64,000 nucleotides of DNA from Pseudomonadota bacterium (GTDB lineage Bacteria > Pseudomonadota > Gammaproteobacteria > Steroidobacterales > Steroidobacteraceae): contig JAEYUC010000051.1 of the NCBI GenBank assembly GCA_023433705.1, positions 33,258-97,257 of the forward strand, given 5' to 3'. Within the stretch, counting starts at the first letter, position 1, and each line of letters begins with the position of its first letter. Made by a program: the position numbers and the translations under genes. Positions 56,214 through 64,000 of this stretch are shown here, in pieces. The notes under the pieces are model-generated. The model was not told the DNA's origin. It did not search any database and saw only the letters and a program-made list of their open reading frames with translations.

Positions 56214-57100
56214 GCGCGAAGGAAAAAGAACGGGATTCGGGCGCGAGCGGCCGATGGCTGCGCAAGTTGTCGCGCAAGATGGCGGGCGAAGCACAGGATC
56301 GCGGCGAGGTCGTCGAATACCTGCGCGAAGCCGCGTTGCAGGGCGTCATCGAAGGCGATGCGCTCGCGATGCTCGAGGGCGTCCTCGGCGTCGCCGACAT
56401 CCAGGTGCGCGACATCATGGTGCCGCGCTCGCAGATGACCGTCATCAATCGCGACGACGAACCGGGCGAGCTGCTCAGGACCGTGATCGAAAGCGGTCAC
56501 TCGCGCTTCCCCGTCATGGACGAGGATCGCGAGAAGGTGGTCGGGATCCTGCTGGCGAAGGATCTGCTGCGCATCGCCGTCGAAAAGGGCGACGGCAGCG
56601 CCGAGTTCGACATCAAGGAATTCATGCGGCCGCCGGTGTTCGTGCCGGAGTCCAAGCGCCTCAACGTGCTGCTGCGCGAAATGCGCCGCTCGCGCGTGCA
56701 CATGGCGATCGTCGCCGACGAATACGGCGGCATCGGGGGCCTCGTCACCATCGAGGACGTCATCGAGCAGATCGTCGGCGACATCGACGACGAACACGAC
56801 ATCGACGAGGAACAGAACATCCGCAAGGAAGGCGACCACCAGTACATCGTGCGCGGTCAGACGCCGATCGAGGAGTTCAACGAATACTTCCAGACGGATC
56901 TGTCCGACGACGAGTTCGACACGGTCGCCGGGCTCGTCATGAACCAGCTCGGGCGCCTGCCGCGCCGCGGCGAGACGCTGCAGCTCGCCGACTGCGAGCT
57001 CAAGGTGTTGCGTTTCGACCGTCGCCGCATCGACACGATGCGGCTCACCACGCCGCGCGAAATCGTGGCGCCCGAAGACCGGCCTCTCCAGGAAGAGTGA
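56210..57100 (+). CDS. corC: CorC/HlyC-type CBS-domain protein
   Basis: The 296-residue protein has two CBS domains (VRDIMVPRSQMTVI...GHSRFPVMDED and IKEFMRPPVFVPESKRLNVL) and a CorC_HlyC C-terminal domain. The loop DEYGGIGGLVTIEDVIEQIVGDI joins them. CorC is linked to magnesium or cobalt efflux and envelope function. It overlaps ybeY and lnt by 4 bases each. This version has no membrane domain. Confidence 0.94.
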   Translation: MSAKEKERDSGASGRWLRKLSRKMAGEAQDRGEVVEYLREAALQGVIEGDALAMLEGVLGVADIQVRDIMVPRSQMTVINRDDEPGELLRTVIESGHSRFPVMDEDREKVVGILLAKDLLRIAVEKGDGSAEFDIKEFMRPPVFVPESKRLNVLLREMRRSRVHMAIVADEYGGIGGLVTIEDVIEQIVGDIDDEHDIDEEQNIRKEGDHQYIVRGQTPIEEFNEYFQTDLSDDEFDTVAGLVMNQLGRLPRRGETLQLADCELKVLRFDRRRIDTMRLTTPREIVAPEDRPLQEE

Positions 57101-58650
57101 GCCTGCGCAATCTACTCGCGCAGCGTTACGTCGGCAGTACCGTCGCGTTCGCTGCCGGTGCGCTGTTGTCGCTCGCGTTCGCGCCCGCGGGACTGTGGCC
57201 GCTCGCGATCCTCATGCCCGCGGCGCTTTTCCTGCTCTGGGACGACGCGACGCCGCGGCGCGCGGCCGTGCTCGGGTTCTGGTTCAACGCCGGCACGTTC
57301 GCGGCCGGCACCTACTGGTTGTACATCGCGATCGCGCAGATCGGCGGCGCGCCGCTCTATCTGACGGCGTTCCTCATGATCGGGCTCGTCGCGATCATGG
57401 GCGCCTATCACGCCTTGTTAGGTTGGTCGGTGGCGCGGTTCCTGCCGGCACGCGGCGCATGGCGCTGGCTCGCCGGCATTCCGGCGGCCTGGCTGCTCAT
57501 CGAGTGGTTCCGCAGCTGGTTCCTGACCGGCTTCGGCTGGCTCGCGCTCGGCTACTCGCAGACGGATACCTGGCTCGCCAGCCTCGCGCCCGTCGTCGGC
57601 CAGTACGGCATCGGGCTAGCCGTGCTGGTGCTGGCCGGCGCGATCGCGACCGCTGTGCTCGGCAACTCGCGCGAACGCATCGGCGCGGCAGCGGTGTTCG
57701 CGCTGGTCTGGATCGCGGCGTTCGCGCTGCGCGGCATCGAGTGGACTCAGCCGACGCCGCAGCCGCTCCAGGTGGCGGTGGCGCAGGGCGCGGTGCCGCA
57801 GGACGAGAAGTGGACCACCGACGTGGAGACCACGCAGGAGCTGTATCGCAGGCTCACGAAGGAAGCGCGCGGCGCGCAGCTCATCGTGTGGCCCGAGTCG
57901 GCGGTGCCGGCCTACGCGAACGACGTCGTTCCTTTCTATCGCGACGTCTATCTATCGGCCGCCGAACACGGAGCGGCGCTCATCATGGGCACGCTGCGCG
58001 CGGCGCCGAACGAGAAGACGGGCGAGGCCGACTACTTCAACTCCGTGCTGTCGATGGACCCGGGCACCGAGGGCATCGGCTGGCACGACAAACATCACCT
58101 CGTGCCGTTCACCGAGTTCGTGCCCGTACCGCAAGCCGTGCGCGACTGGCTGCGTCTCATGAACCTGCCGAACGCGGATTTCACACGCGGCGCCGCGCGA
58201 CAGCAGCCACTGCGCGCCGCGGGACACCGCATCGCCGCAACGGTGTGTTACGAGGATGCCTACGGTTCGACCCAGCTGCCGGCGCTGCGCGAGGCGACGC
58301 TGCTCGTGAACGTGACCAACGATGCGTGGTTCGGGCGTTCCAGCGCGCGTTATCAGCACCTGCAGATCAGCCGCATGCGGACGCAGGAAGCCGGGCGCCC
58401 GCTGGTGCGCGCGGCAAACGACGGCGTGTCCGCCGTGATCGATCATCACGGCCGGGTCATCGCCCGGGCCCCGGAGTACGAGCCGACGGTATTACGCGCC
58501 GAGTTGCAGCCGCGCACGGGACTCACCCCCTATGCCCGTGTGGGAAACTGGCCGGTGGTTGTTTTGTCACTCATTCTCGGGCTTGCCGCCGCGGGGTACG
58601 CCCGTCTTTCGGGGCGCGTCGAAACGGCGCCGGATCGGGCGTCCGGGTAA
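57097..58650 (+). CDS. lnt: Apolipoprotein N-acyltransferase
   Basis: The 517-residue inner-membrane protein has about six N-terminal membrane segments and a periplasmic nitrilase-type domain. The catalytic triad is present: Glu in IVWPESAVP, Lys in DKHHLVPFTEFVP and Cys in ATVCYEDAYG. It completes lipoprotein maturation by N-acylating the lipobox cysteine. The many lipoproteins in this window are its substrates. The start is GTG 57097, overlapping corC by 4 bases. Confidence 0.96.
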   Translation: MSLRNLLAQRYVGSTVAFAAGALLSLAFAPAGLWPLAILMPAALFLLWDDATPRRAAVLGFWFNAGTFAAGTYWLYIAIAQIGGAPLYLTAFLMIGLVAIMGAYHALLGWSVARFLPARGAWRWLAGIPAAWLLIEWFRSWFLTGFGWLALGYSQTDTWLASLAPVVGQYGIGLAVLVLAGAIATAVLGNSRERIGAAAVFALVWIAAFALRGIEWTQPTPQPLQVAVAQGAVPQDEKWTTDVETTQELYRRLTKEARGAQLIVWPESAVPAYANDVVPFYRDVYLSAAEHGAALIMGTLRAAPNEKTGEADYFNSVLSMDPGTEGIGWHDKHHLVPFTEFVPVPQAVRDWLRLMNLPNADFTRGAARQQPLRAAGHRIAATVCYEDAYGSTQLPALREATLLVNVTNDAWFGRSSARYQHLQISRMRTQEAGRPLVRAANDGVSAVIDHHGRVIARAPEYEPTVLRAELQPRTGLTPYARVGNWPVVVLSLILGLAAAGYARLSGRVETAPDRASG

Positions 58651-58667
58651 CAGATTAAGGAGGCTTC

Positions 58668-60254
58668 ATGAAATCGCGGTTGAAACTCCGACTTCTGAAC
58701 TTCAATAAATCGGCCGGGTCTACACCCGCACTCCCGTACCCTGATATTCGAGGACTTGCTGATATGTCGCTATCCATTGCGAGACGTCTCGCCGGCGTCG
58801 CGATCGTGGCTTTCGCGGTTGGCGCCTGTTCACCTCAATCTTCCGTCGCCGCGTCGAAGAACGATGCGACGGCATCCGCGCCCGCCGCCGAGACCGCTGC
58901 ACCGCCGCAGTCGGTCGGCACGCTCAATGGCCGCGCTCTTCCCGACTTCTCGACGCTCGTCGAAACCGTGGGGCCCGCCGTCGTGAACGTGTCCGTGGTC
59001 GAGAAGGCGCAGACGCGCACTCGCAATCGCGGGCTCGACGAAGACGATCCGATGCAGGAATTCTTCCGCCGCTTCGGCATTCCGGCTCCCGATCAGCGCG
59101 GTGGCGGCCAGATTCCGCAGCGCCAGGGCGAAGGCTCCGGTTTCGTCGTGAGCGCGGATGGCTACATCCTCACCAACGCGCACGTCGTGGGTGACGCCGA
59201 CGAGATCACCGTGCGCATGACGGACCGGCGCGAATATCCGGCGAAGCTCATCGGCGTCGACCGTCGCACCGACGTCGCCGTCATCAAGATCGAGGCCAAG
59301 GATCTGCCGGTCGTGAAGCTCGGCGATCCGACGAAGCTGCGTCCGGGTGAGTGGGTGCTCGCGATCGGCTCGCCGTTCTCGTTCGAGAACAGCGTGACCG
59401 CGGGCATCGTCAGCGCGACGGGTCGTGCGATGCCGGGGGAGGACGGTCTCGTGCCGTTCATCCAGACCGACGTCGCCGTGAATCCCGGCAACTCGGGCGG
59501 ACCGCTGTTCAACCTCAACGGCGAAGTGGTCGGTATCAACTCGCAGATCTACAGCCGCAGCGGCGGCTACATGGGCCTGTCGTTCGCGATCCCGATCGAC
59601 GTCGCCAACAACGTGCGCGAGCAGCTCATTTCGACCGGCAAGGTGACCCGGGGCCGCATCGGCGTGCAGATCCAGGAAGTGAACGCGCAGTTCGCCGATG
59701 CGTTCACGCTCGATCGTCCGCGCGGCGCGCTCGTCACGCAGGTCATCTCCGACGGTCCCGCCGCGAAGTCCGGCATCAAGACCGGCGACGTGATCCTGTC
59801 CGTCGACGGCAAGCCCGTGGAGCGTTCCGCCCAACTGCCCGGCGTCATCTCGGCCATCAAGCCCGGCGAGACCGCCAACATCGAAGTGTGGCGCGACAAG
59901 CAGAGCAAGAACGTCAAGGTGAAGGTCGAGGAGTTCGAGGAAGAGCCCGTGCGCGTCGCGAATCGCGACGTCGAAGAGCCGGCCAAGGCCGACAAGCTCG
60001 GCCTGTCGGTCCGGCCGCTCCGCGCCGAGGAGCGCAAGAATGCCGACACGCAGGGCTATCTACTGGTCGAGGACGTGACGGGGCCGGCAGCGCAGGCCGG
60101 CGTGCGTCCCGGCGACGTCATCCTCGGCGTCAACGGCAAGACGGTGAAATCGCTGGACGATCTCAAGAAGGAGACCGCGAACGGTTCGAAGACCGTCGCG
60201 ATCCTGCTCGAGCGCGATGGCAACCAGGTGTTCGTGCCCATTCGCCTGAGCTGA
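58668..60254 (+). CDS. DegQ/DegP-type periplasmic serine protease
   Basis: The protein has a trypsin-like protease domain with His in TNAHVVGD, Asp in RRTDVAVIK and Ser in GNSGGPL, then two PDZ domains (about 330-420 and 440-525). It is an HtrA-family quality-control protease. ATG 58668 (528 residues) has a perfect AAGGAGG site but puts 32 basic residues before the signal segment SIARRLAGVAIVAFAVGAC. ATG 58764 (496 residues) starts at that signal with a weaker GAGGAC. The signal ends in V-G-A-C, so the protein may be lipid-anchored. A terminator follows. Confidence 0.92.
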   Translation: MKSRLKLRLLNFNKSAGSTPALPYPDIRGLADMSLSIARRLAGVAIVAFAVGACSPQSSVAASKNDATASAPAAETAAPPQSVGTLNGRALPDFSTLVETVGPAVVNVSVVEKAQTRTRNRGLDEDDPMQEFFRRFGIPAPDQRGGGQIPQRQGEGSGFVVSADGYILTNAHVVGDADEITVRMTDRREYPAKLIGVDRRTDVAVIKIEAKDLPVVKLGDPTKLRPGEWVLAIGSPFSFENSVTAGIVSATGRAMPGEDGLVPFIQTDVAVNPGNSGGPLFNLNGEVVGINSQIYSRSGGYMGLSFAIPIDVANNVREQLISTGKVTRGRIGVQIQEVNAQFADAFTLDRPRGALVTQVISDGPAAKSGIKTGDVILSVDGKPVERSAQLPGVISAIKPGETANIEVWRDKQSKNVKVKVEEFEEEPVRVANRDVEEPAKADKLGLSVRPLRAEERKNADTQGYLLVEDVTGPAAQAGVRPGDVILGVNGKTVKSLDDLKKETANGSKTVAILLERDGNQVFVPIRLS

Positions 60255-60291
60255 CGTCCGGACTGAAGCATCTCCCTGGTGAGAAACAAGC

Positions 60292-60327
60292 GGCGCCCGG
60301 AGGCAACTCCGGGCGCCTTTTCGTTTT
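60292..60327 (+). terminator. Terminator of the DegQ-type protease gene
   Basis: ggcgcccgga (60292-60301) and tccgggcgcc (60308-60317) form a perfect 10-bp stem around ggcaac. TTTTCGTTTT follows directly. It lies between the protease gene and the opposing AraC-type gene. Confidence 0.92.
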
Positions 60328-60337
60328 CCGCGATCAC

Positions 60338-61234
60338 TCAGGCGAGCGGTAGATAGATGTCGGTGATGGCCTCGGAGTCCGCGACGTCGGGGAAGAACGC
60401 GACTCGTTGCATGAACAGCGGAAATTCCCGCGGCTCTTCTCCGCTGGCGGGCAGCCAATGCGCGTACAGGTGGCGTATCGACCGCCCGAGCTGATCGTCG
60501 GAGCCGCGATGGCGCAGCAACGCGCAACGACCGGCGGGGATCAGGAACTCCACGACGCCGGAGTCGTTTTGCGGGACGGCCCGGTCGATGGCCGCGCACA
60601 ATCCGAAGCGGAAATCTCCGGGCGGCGTTGCGTCGGGATCGTCGTAGGCGATGTTGAACGTGGCGCTGCTCGAAGGCGGCAGGCGATTCGCCCGGCGAAA
60701 CTCGATGAACCGGCGGATACTCTCGCCGAGCCGCATCGGATCGCCGCGGTGCTCGAGCATCGCGACGCGCGTGGCGGGGAAGGTTACGACTCGCACGTTC
60801 GGCGCGGCGCTCATGTTCATCGTGGTGGTCCTCAGGTGTGTGAAGGGACGGAAGCGGGAATGCCATTCCGTCCAGTCCGGGGCCGCGCGGAATTCGCTGG
60901 GGGACTGCCCAGAGAACTGCCGGAACGCACGTGCGAAGGCTTCCGGCCCCTCGTAACCGCTCGCCAGCGCGATGTCGGCAATCGATTGCTGCTCGCGGAA
61001 CGCGAGACGCCAGGACGCGCGCCGCATGCGCAGGTGCTGCACGTAACGGTACGCGCTCATGCCGAGGAAGCCGGAGAACTGCCGGTGAAAGTGGTAGCGC
61101 GAGAACGCCGCGATACCGCTCAGCGTCGCGATCGACAGGGCCTCCTCGGAGTGGGCCTCGATGTGCTCGAGCACTCGCGCGAAGCGCTCCTGGTAGCGCT
61201 CCATGGTCGACGGAATCTTTTCGCATTCACCCAT
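60338..61234 (-). CDS. AraC-family regulator with GyrI-like effector domain
   Basis: The 298-residue protein has an N-terminal AraC DNA-binding domain (LSIATLSGIAAFSRYHFHRQF and SIADIALASGYEGPEAFARAF...SPSEFR) and a C-terminal GyrI-like small-molecule-binding domain (RVVTFPATRVAMLEHRGD to the end). This is the Rob/SoxS-like multidrug-sensor layout. It is divergent from the WYL-type regulator, with about 150 bases between their likely starts. Confidence 0.9.
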   Translation of the reverse strand: MGECEKIPSTMERYQERFARVLEHIEAHSEEALSIATLSGIAAFSRYHFHRQFSGFLGMSAYRYVQHLRMRRASWRLAFREQQSIADIALASGYEGPEAFARAFRQFSGQSPSEFRAAPDWTEWHSRFRPFTHLRTTTMNMSAAPNVRVVTFPATRVAMLEHRGDPMRLGESIRRFIEFRRANRLPPSSSATFNIAYDDPDATPPGDFRFGLCAAIDRAVPQNDSGVVEFLIPAGRCALLRHRGSDDQLGRSIRHLYAHWLPASGEEPREFPLFMQRVAFFPDVADSEAITDIYLPLA

Positions 61235-61386
61235 GAGTTCGAGGATATCGACGTGCCCGGCCGGGCGCCTTGCCGATATTGCGCTTTCGGGGACGAGGAG
61301 ACGCGTGTTGACGGGCCCCCGCTCGCTGGAGCATGGTTGGCCGAACTAACAACAACAGGAACCCACAGGGTTCACGGCGCCCGGAC

Positions 61387-62355
61387 ATGGACAAGGTCGA
61401 CCGCATCTATCTTCTCCACCGCATCCTGGCCGGCCGCCGCACGCCGATCGAATTCCACGACCTTTGCGATCGCATGGAGTGTTCGCGCGCGACGGTGTAC
61501 CGCACCATCGAGACGCTGCGCGATTCACTCGGCGCGCCGATCCATACGGATCCCGAACGCGGGATCAGCTACCGGCCGGCGGAGGGCGAACGTTCATACG
61601 AGCTGCCGGGACTGTGGTTCTCGGGCGCCGAATTGCAGGCGCTCGTGACCTTCCAGAAACTGCTGAGCACGCTCGAGCCCGGGCTGCTCGAGGAACACCT
61701 GAGCCCGCTGTCGCGCAGGCTCGATCAGCTGCTGACGGACCGGCGACTGCATCTCGGTGAAGCGGCGCGGCGCATCCGGTTGCTCGGCATGGCCTCGCGC
61801 CCCATGGGCGCGCATTTCCGGACCGCGGCCGGCGCCACATTGCAGCGGCGTCGCCTCACGATCCGTTACCACTCGCGCGGCAAGGATCAGCACACGGAGC
61901 GATCGATCTCGCCGCAGCGGCTCGTGCACTACCGCGACAACTGGTATCTCGATGCGTGGGATCACCTGCGGGACGCGCTGCGCAGCTTCTCCGTCGACCG
62001 CATCACCGCCGCGAGCGAGTCCACCGACGTGGCCGTCGACGTGCCCGAGGCGCAGCTCGACGAGTACTACGCCAGCGCCTACGGCATCTTCTCCGGCAAA
62101 GCCAACAAGACGGCCATCCTGCGATTTTCCGCGACGCGCTCGCGCTGGGTTGCGGACGAGCGCTGGCACCGCGACCAGCGTGGGCAGTACCTCACCGACG
62201 GGCGCTACGAACTCGAAGTGCCGTTTCGCGAATCCCGCGAGTTGCTGCTCGACATCCTGAGATACGGGCCCGACGTCGAAGTGGTCCAGCCCGAGCGGTT
62301 GCGCAACGACGTGGCGGCCGCGCTGCGCCAGGCGCTCGCGCAGTACGAGTCCTGA
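61387..62355 (+). CDS. YafY-type HTH/WYL-domain regulator
   Basis: The 322-residue protein has an N-terminal HTH_11 winged helix (DRIYLLHRILAGRRTPIEF...SRATVYRTIETLRD) and a WYL domain (RRLTIRYHSR...ERSISPQRLVHYRDNWYLDAWDH, in part). WYL regulators bind ligands or nucleic acid and control stress or defence genes. ATG 61387 fits the family start M-D-x-x-D-R-I-Y; ATG 61333 would add 18 residues. The operon partner is unknown. Confidence 0.88.
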   Translation: MDKVDRIYLLHRILAGRRTPIEFHDLCDRMECSRATVYRTIETLRDSLGAPIHTDPERGISYRPAEGERSYELPGLWFSGAELQALVTFQKLLSTLEPGLLEEHLSPLSRRLDQLLTDRRLHLGEAARRIRLLGMASRPMGAHFRTAAGATLQRRRLTIRYHSRGKDQHTERSISPQRLVHYRDNWYLDAWDHLRDALRSFSVDRITAASESTDVAVDVPEAQLDEYYASAYGIFSGKANKTAILRFSATRSRWVADERWHRDQRGQYLTDGRYELEVPFRESRELLLDILRYGPDVEVVQPERLRNDVAAALRQALAQYES

Positions 62356-62404
62356 AGCATCCGCGGCGCGCCGGGCGCGCGCGGTCCAACTACTGACATA
62401 AGCC

Positions 62405-62421
62405 GTCTCAGATCCTGAGAC
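62405..62421. repeat. 7-bp palindrome after the WYL gene
   Basis: gtctcag (62405-62411) and ctgagac (62415-62421) are a perfect inverted repeat with a 3-base loop, without a T-tract. It lies in the 183-base gap between the WYL gene and two very small ORFs, and could be an operator or leader hairpin for the latter. Confidence 0.35.
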
Positions 62422-62538
62422 AGCGCCGACGGATGATGCGCGCGATGGGTCGCGAACCGCCCCTCGCATGCCACTCGCGTCGGCAGGACGCAGCGACATT
62501 CGGGAGTGTTTTCCGGCCCCGCCAACCGGAGAACAAAA

Positions 62539-62667
62539 ATGCAAAAGCGCCACGTCCTCGCCGGCTTCTTCGCCGTCGTCCTGTTCGTCACCTCTCTCGT
62601 GTCCTGCTTCGGGCATCAACGGCGCAGCGACGCCGATCCAGTCACTACCCGGCTCGAGCTTTACTGA
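62539..62667 (+). CDS. Tiny lipoprotein-like or membrane peptide
   Basis: A 42-codon ORF starts at ATG 62539, with CCGGAG nine bases upstream. It encodes a basic start, a hydrophobic run (LAGFFAVVLFVTSLVSC) ending in a lipobox-like Cys23, and a short charged tail. Its TGA overlaps the next ATG by one base, as in coupled pairs. No family is known. The good ribosome-binding site and signal-like composition support expression. Confidence 0.55.
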   Translation: MQKRHVLAGFFAVVLFVTSLVSCFGHQRRSDADPVTTRLELY

Positions 62668-62831
62668 TGCGTGCGATCAAGCCATCGCCCGGCCCGGACA
62701 GAGAGCCCGACTGGGCATTCAGGGTCGTGGTGGTCATCGGGATCGTGCTCATCTGGATGGCGCACTGCACGCCACTCGGCAAGCTCCCCGAGGGGCAGGG
62801 CGCGGAGGAACGCTGGCGGGAGCACGGCTGA
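62667..62831 (+). CDS. Small single-helix membrane protein
   Basis: The 54-residue product has one hydrophobic helix (FRVVVVIGIVLIWMAH, about 18-33) with polar ends. It is coupled to the preceding 42-codon ORF by a TGATG overlap. The pair might be a small membrane module, such as a regulator or toxin-like peptide set, but nothing identifies a function. leuS starts 118 bases downstream. Confidence 0.55.
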   Translation: MRAIKPSPGPDREPDWAFRVVVVIGIVLIWMAHCTPLGKLPEGQGAEERWREHG

Positions 62832-62948
62832 CGAGCCAGACCGGGTCCCGCCCGCATGGCCGGTGCCGAGCGTGCGGCTTCGCCAGCCAAGCGCGCCTCG
62901 TGTATTCTTGCCGGCCTTCTCAAGCCTCTGAAAAACCAGCCTTTCCCG

Positions 62949-64000
62949 ATGCAAGAACGATACGAGGCGGCTGCCGTCGAACGCGCCGCGCAGGAATTCT
63001 GGGACCGCGAGCGCGTCTTCGAGGCGCGCGAAGACGCCAGCGGCAGCGCTGGCAAGTTCTATTGCCTTTCGATGTTCCCGTATCCCTCGGGTCGGCTGCA
63101 CATGGGCCACGTGCGCAATTACACGATCGGCGACGTGCTCTCGCGCTTCCACATGATGCAGGGCAAGACCGTGCTGCAGCCGATGGGCTGGGACGCGTTC
63201 GGCCTGCCCGCGGAGAACGCGGCGATCAAGAACGGCGTGCCACCCGCGCAGTGGACGCGCGAGAACATCGCGTACATGAAGGGTCAGCTCAAGCAGCTCG
63301 GCTTCGCGTTCGACTGGTCGCGCGAGATCGCGACCTGCGATCCGTCTTACTACCGCTGGAACCAGTGGCTGTTCCTGCGCATGCTCGAGAAGGGCATCGC
63401 GTACCGCAGGACGGGTGTCGTGAACTGGGATCCGGTCGACCAGACCGTGCTCGCCAACGAGCAGGTGATCGACGGTCGCGGCTGGCGCACGGGCGCGCTG
63501 GTCGAGAAGCGCGAGATCCCGATGTACTACCTCGCGATCACGAAGTACGCCGACGAGTTGCTGGCCGATCTCGAGAAGCTGCCCGACTGGCCCGAGCGCG
63601 TGAAGACGATGCAGGCCAACTGGATCGGCAAGTCCGAGGGCTGCGAGATCTCGTTCCCGTACGCGCCGGACACGAAGGCGCTGATGGGCCACGACGGCGT
63701 GCTCAAGGTCTTCACGACGCGCGCGGACACCTTGTTCGGCGTGACCTACATGGCGGTCGCCGCCGAGCATCCGATCGCGATGGCCGCGGGCGCGAAGAAT
63801 CCCGCGTTGCAGGAGTTCATCGACGAGTGCCGGCGTGGCTCCACGATGGAAGCCGACATCGCGACGCAGGAAAAGAAGGGCATGCGCACCGGCTTCTCGG
63901 TGCTGCATCCGTTCACCGGCCAGATGGTCGAGGTCTGGGTGGCCAACTACGTGCTCATGGCCTATGGCGAAGGCGCCGTCATGGGCGTGCCGGGCCACGA
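62949..64000 (+). CDS. leuS: Leucyl-tRNA synthetase (5' part, runs off the window)
   Basis: The first 350 residues match LeuS: CLSMFPYPSGRLHMGHVRNYTIGDV with the class I HIGH motif (H-M-G-H), then PMGWDAFGLPAENAAIK. The start of the CP1 editing domain follows (W-I-G-K-S-E-G, VFTTRADTLFGVTYMAVA). The stop lies beyond base 64000, and the open frame shows no interruption. It charges tRNA-Leu in the cytoplasm. Confidence 0.97.
   Translation, partial: MQERYEAAAVERAAQEFWDRERVFEAREDASGSAGKFYCLSMFPYPSGRLHMGHVRNYTIGDVLSRFHMMQGKTVLQPMGWDAFGLPAENAAIKNGVPPAQWTRENIAYMKGQLKQLGFAFDWSREIATCDPSYYRWNQWLFLRMLEKGIAYRRTGVVNWDPVDQTVLANEQVIDGRGWRTGALVEKREIPMYYLAITKYADELLADLEKLPDWPERVKTMQANWIGKSEGCEISFPYAPDTKALMGHDGVLKVFTTRADTLFGVTYMAVAAEHPIAMAAGAKNPALQEFIDECRRGSTMEADIATQEKKGMRTGFSVLHPFTGQMVEVWVANYVLMAYGEGAVMGVPGH

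Overview
The window is a GC-rich (about 65 % by eye), gene-dense proteobacterial chromosome segment. The gene order miaB-phoH-ybeY-corC-lnt, the catecholate receptor next to a PiuC-type dioxygenase, many TonB receptors, lipoproteins and plant-polysaccharide enzymes all suggest a Gammaproteobacterium, perhaps a Steroidobacteraceae/Xanthomonadales-like saprophyte. That placement is inference. No rRNA, tRNA, CRISPR array, transposase or integrase gene was found, and no gene-free stretch exceeds 300 bases.

Layout. 1-8.1 kb: a small Ala-rich lipoprotein, a GNAT acetyltransferase coupled to a gamma-glutamyltransferase, then minus-strand genes for a secreted clan GH-A glycosidase, an isoprenylcysteine-methyltransferase-like membrane protein, a histidine kinase with a degenerate receiver, and an alpha/beta hydrolase. 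8.2-12.8 kb: a repeat-containing lipoprotein, tail to tail with uvrA. 12.9-16.7 kb: a minus-strand redox operon, TlpA-like thioredoxin - DUF4266 lipoprotein - DUF3570 outer-membrane protein - ApbE flavin transferase - cytochrome b561. The DUF3570 protein carries a match to the ApbE flavinylation motif. 16.8-20.8 kb: deoxyinosine glycosylase, NUDIX hydrolase, membrane AraC-type regulator, an esterase-fold protein lacking its catalytic Ser and His, and a SapC-family protein. 20.9-26.4 kb: LacI regulator with a sugar transporter, a VOC protein, a tiny membrane protein, and a Tat-exported subunit with a GMC dehydrogenase.

26.5-38.8 kb is a carbohydrate region: a secreted propeller-like protein, a GH105 hydrolase, a CPBP-like membrane protein, a tightly overlapped L-fucose operon (IclR - FucP - aldo/keto reductase - fuconolactonase - SDR), a divergent PA14-containing GH31 alpha-xylosidase, and zwf. 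It suggests use of plant-wall glycans such as fucosylated xyloglucan. 38.9-42.0 kb is an iron-uptake pair (Fur-like site, catecholate receptor, PiuC). 42.2-46.2 kb holds one large gene of visibly lower GC: an SMC/Rad50-like ATPase with a CxxC hook and a LexA/S24-like C-terminal domain. It is the best candidate here for an uncharacterised, possibly defensive, single-gene system.

46.3-52.6 kb: a serine hydrolase, a sigma-FecR-TonB-receptor signalling cassette, and a saccharopine-dehydrogenase-like protein. 52.7-64 kb: core genes ssb, miaB, phoH, ybeY, corC, lnt, a DegQ-type protease, two regulators, two tiny ORFs and the start of leuS, which runs off the window. Across the window the heptamer CTATCTA (TAGATAG) recurs at least 21 times, in several reading frames and between genes, far above what base composition predicts.
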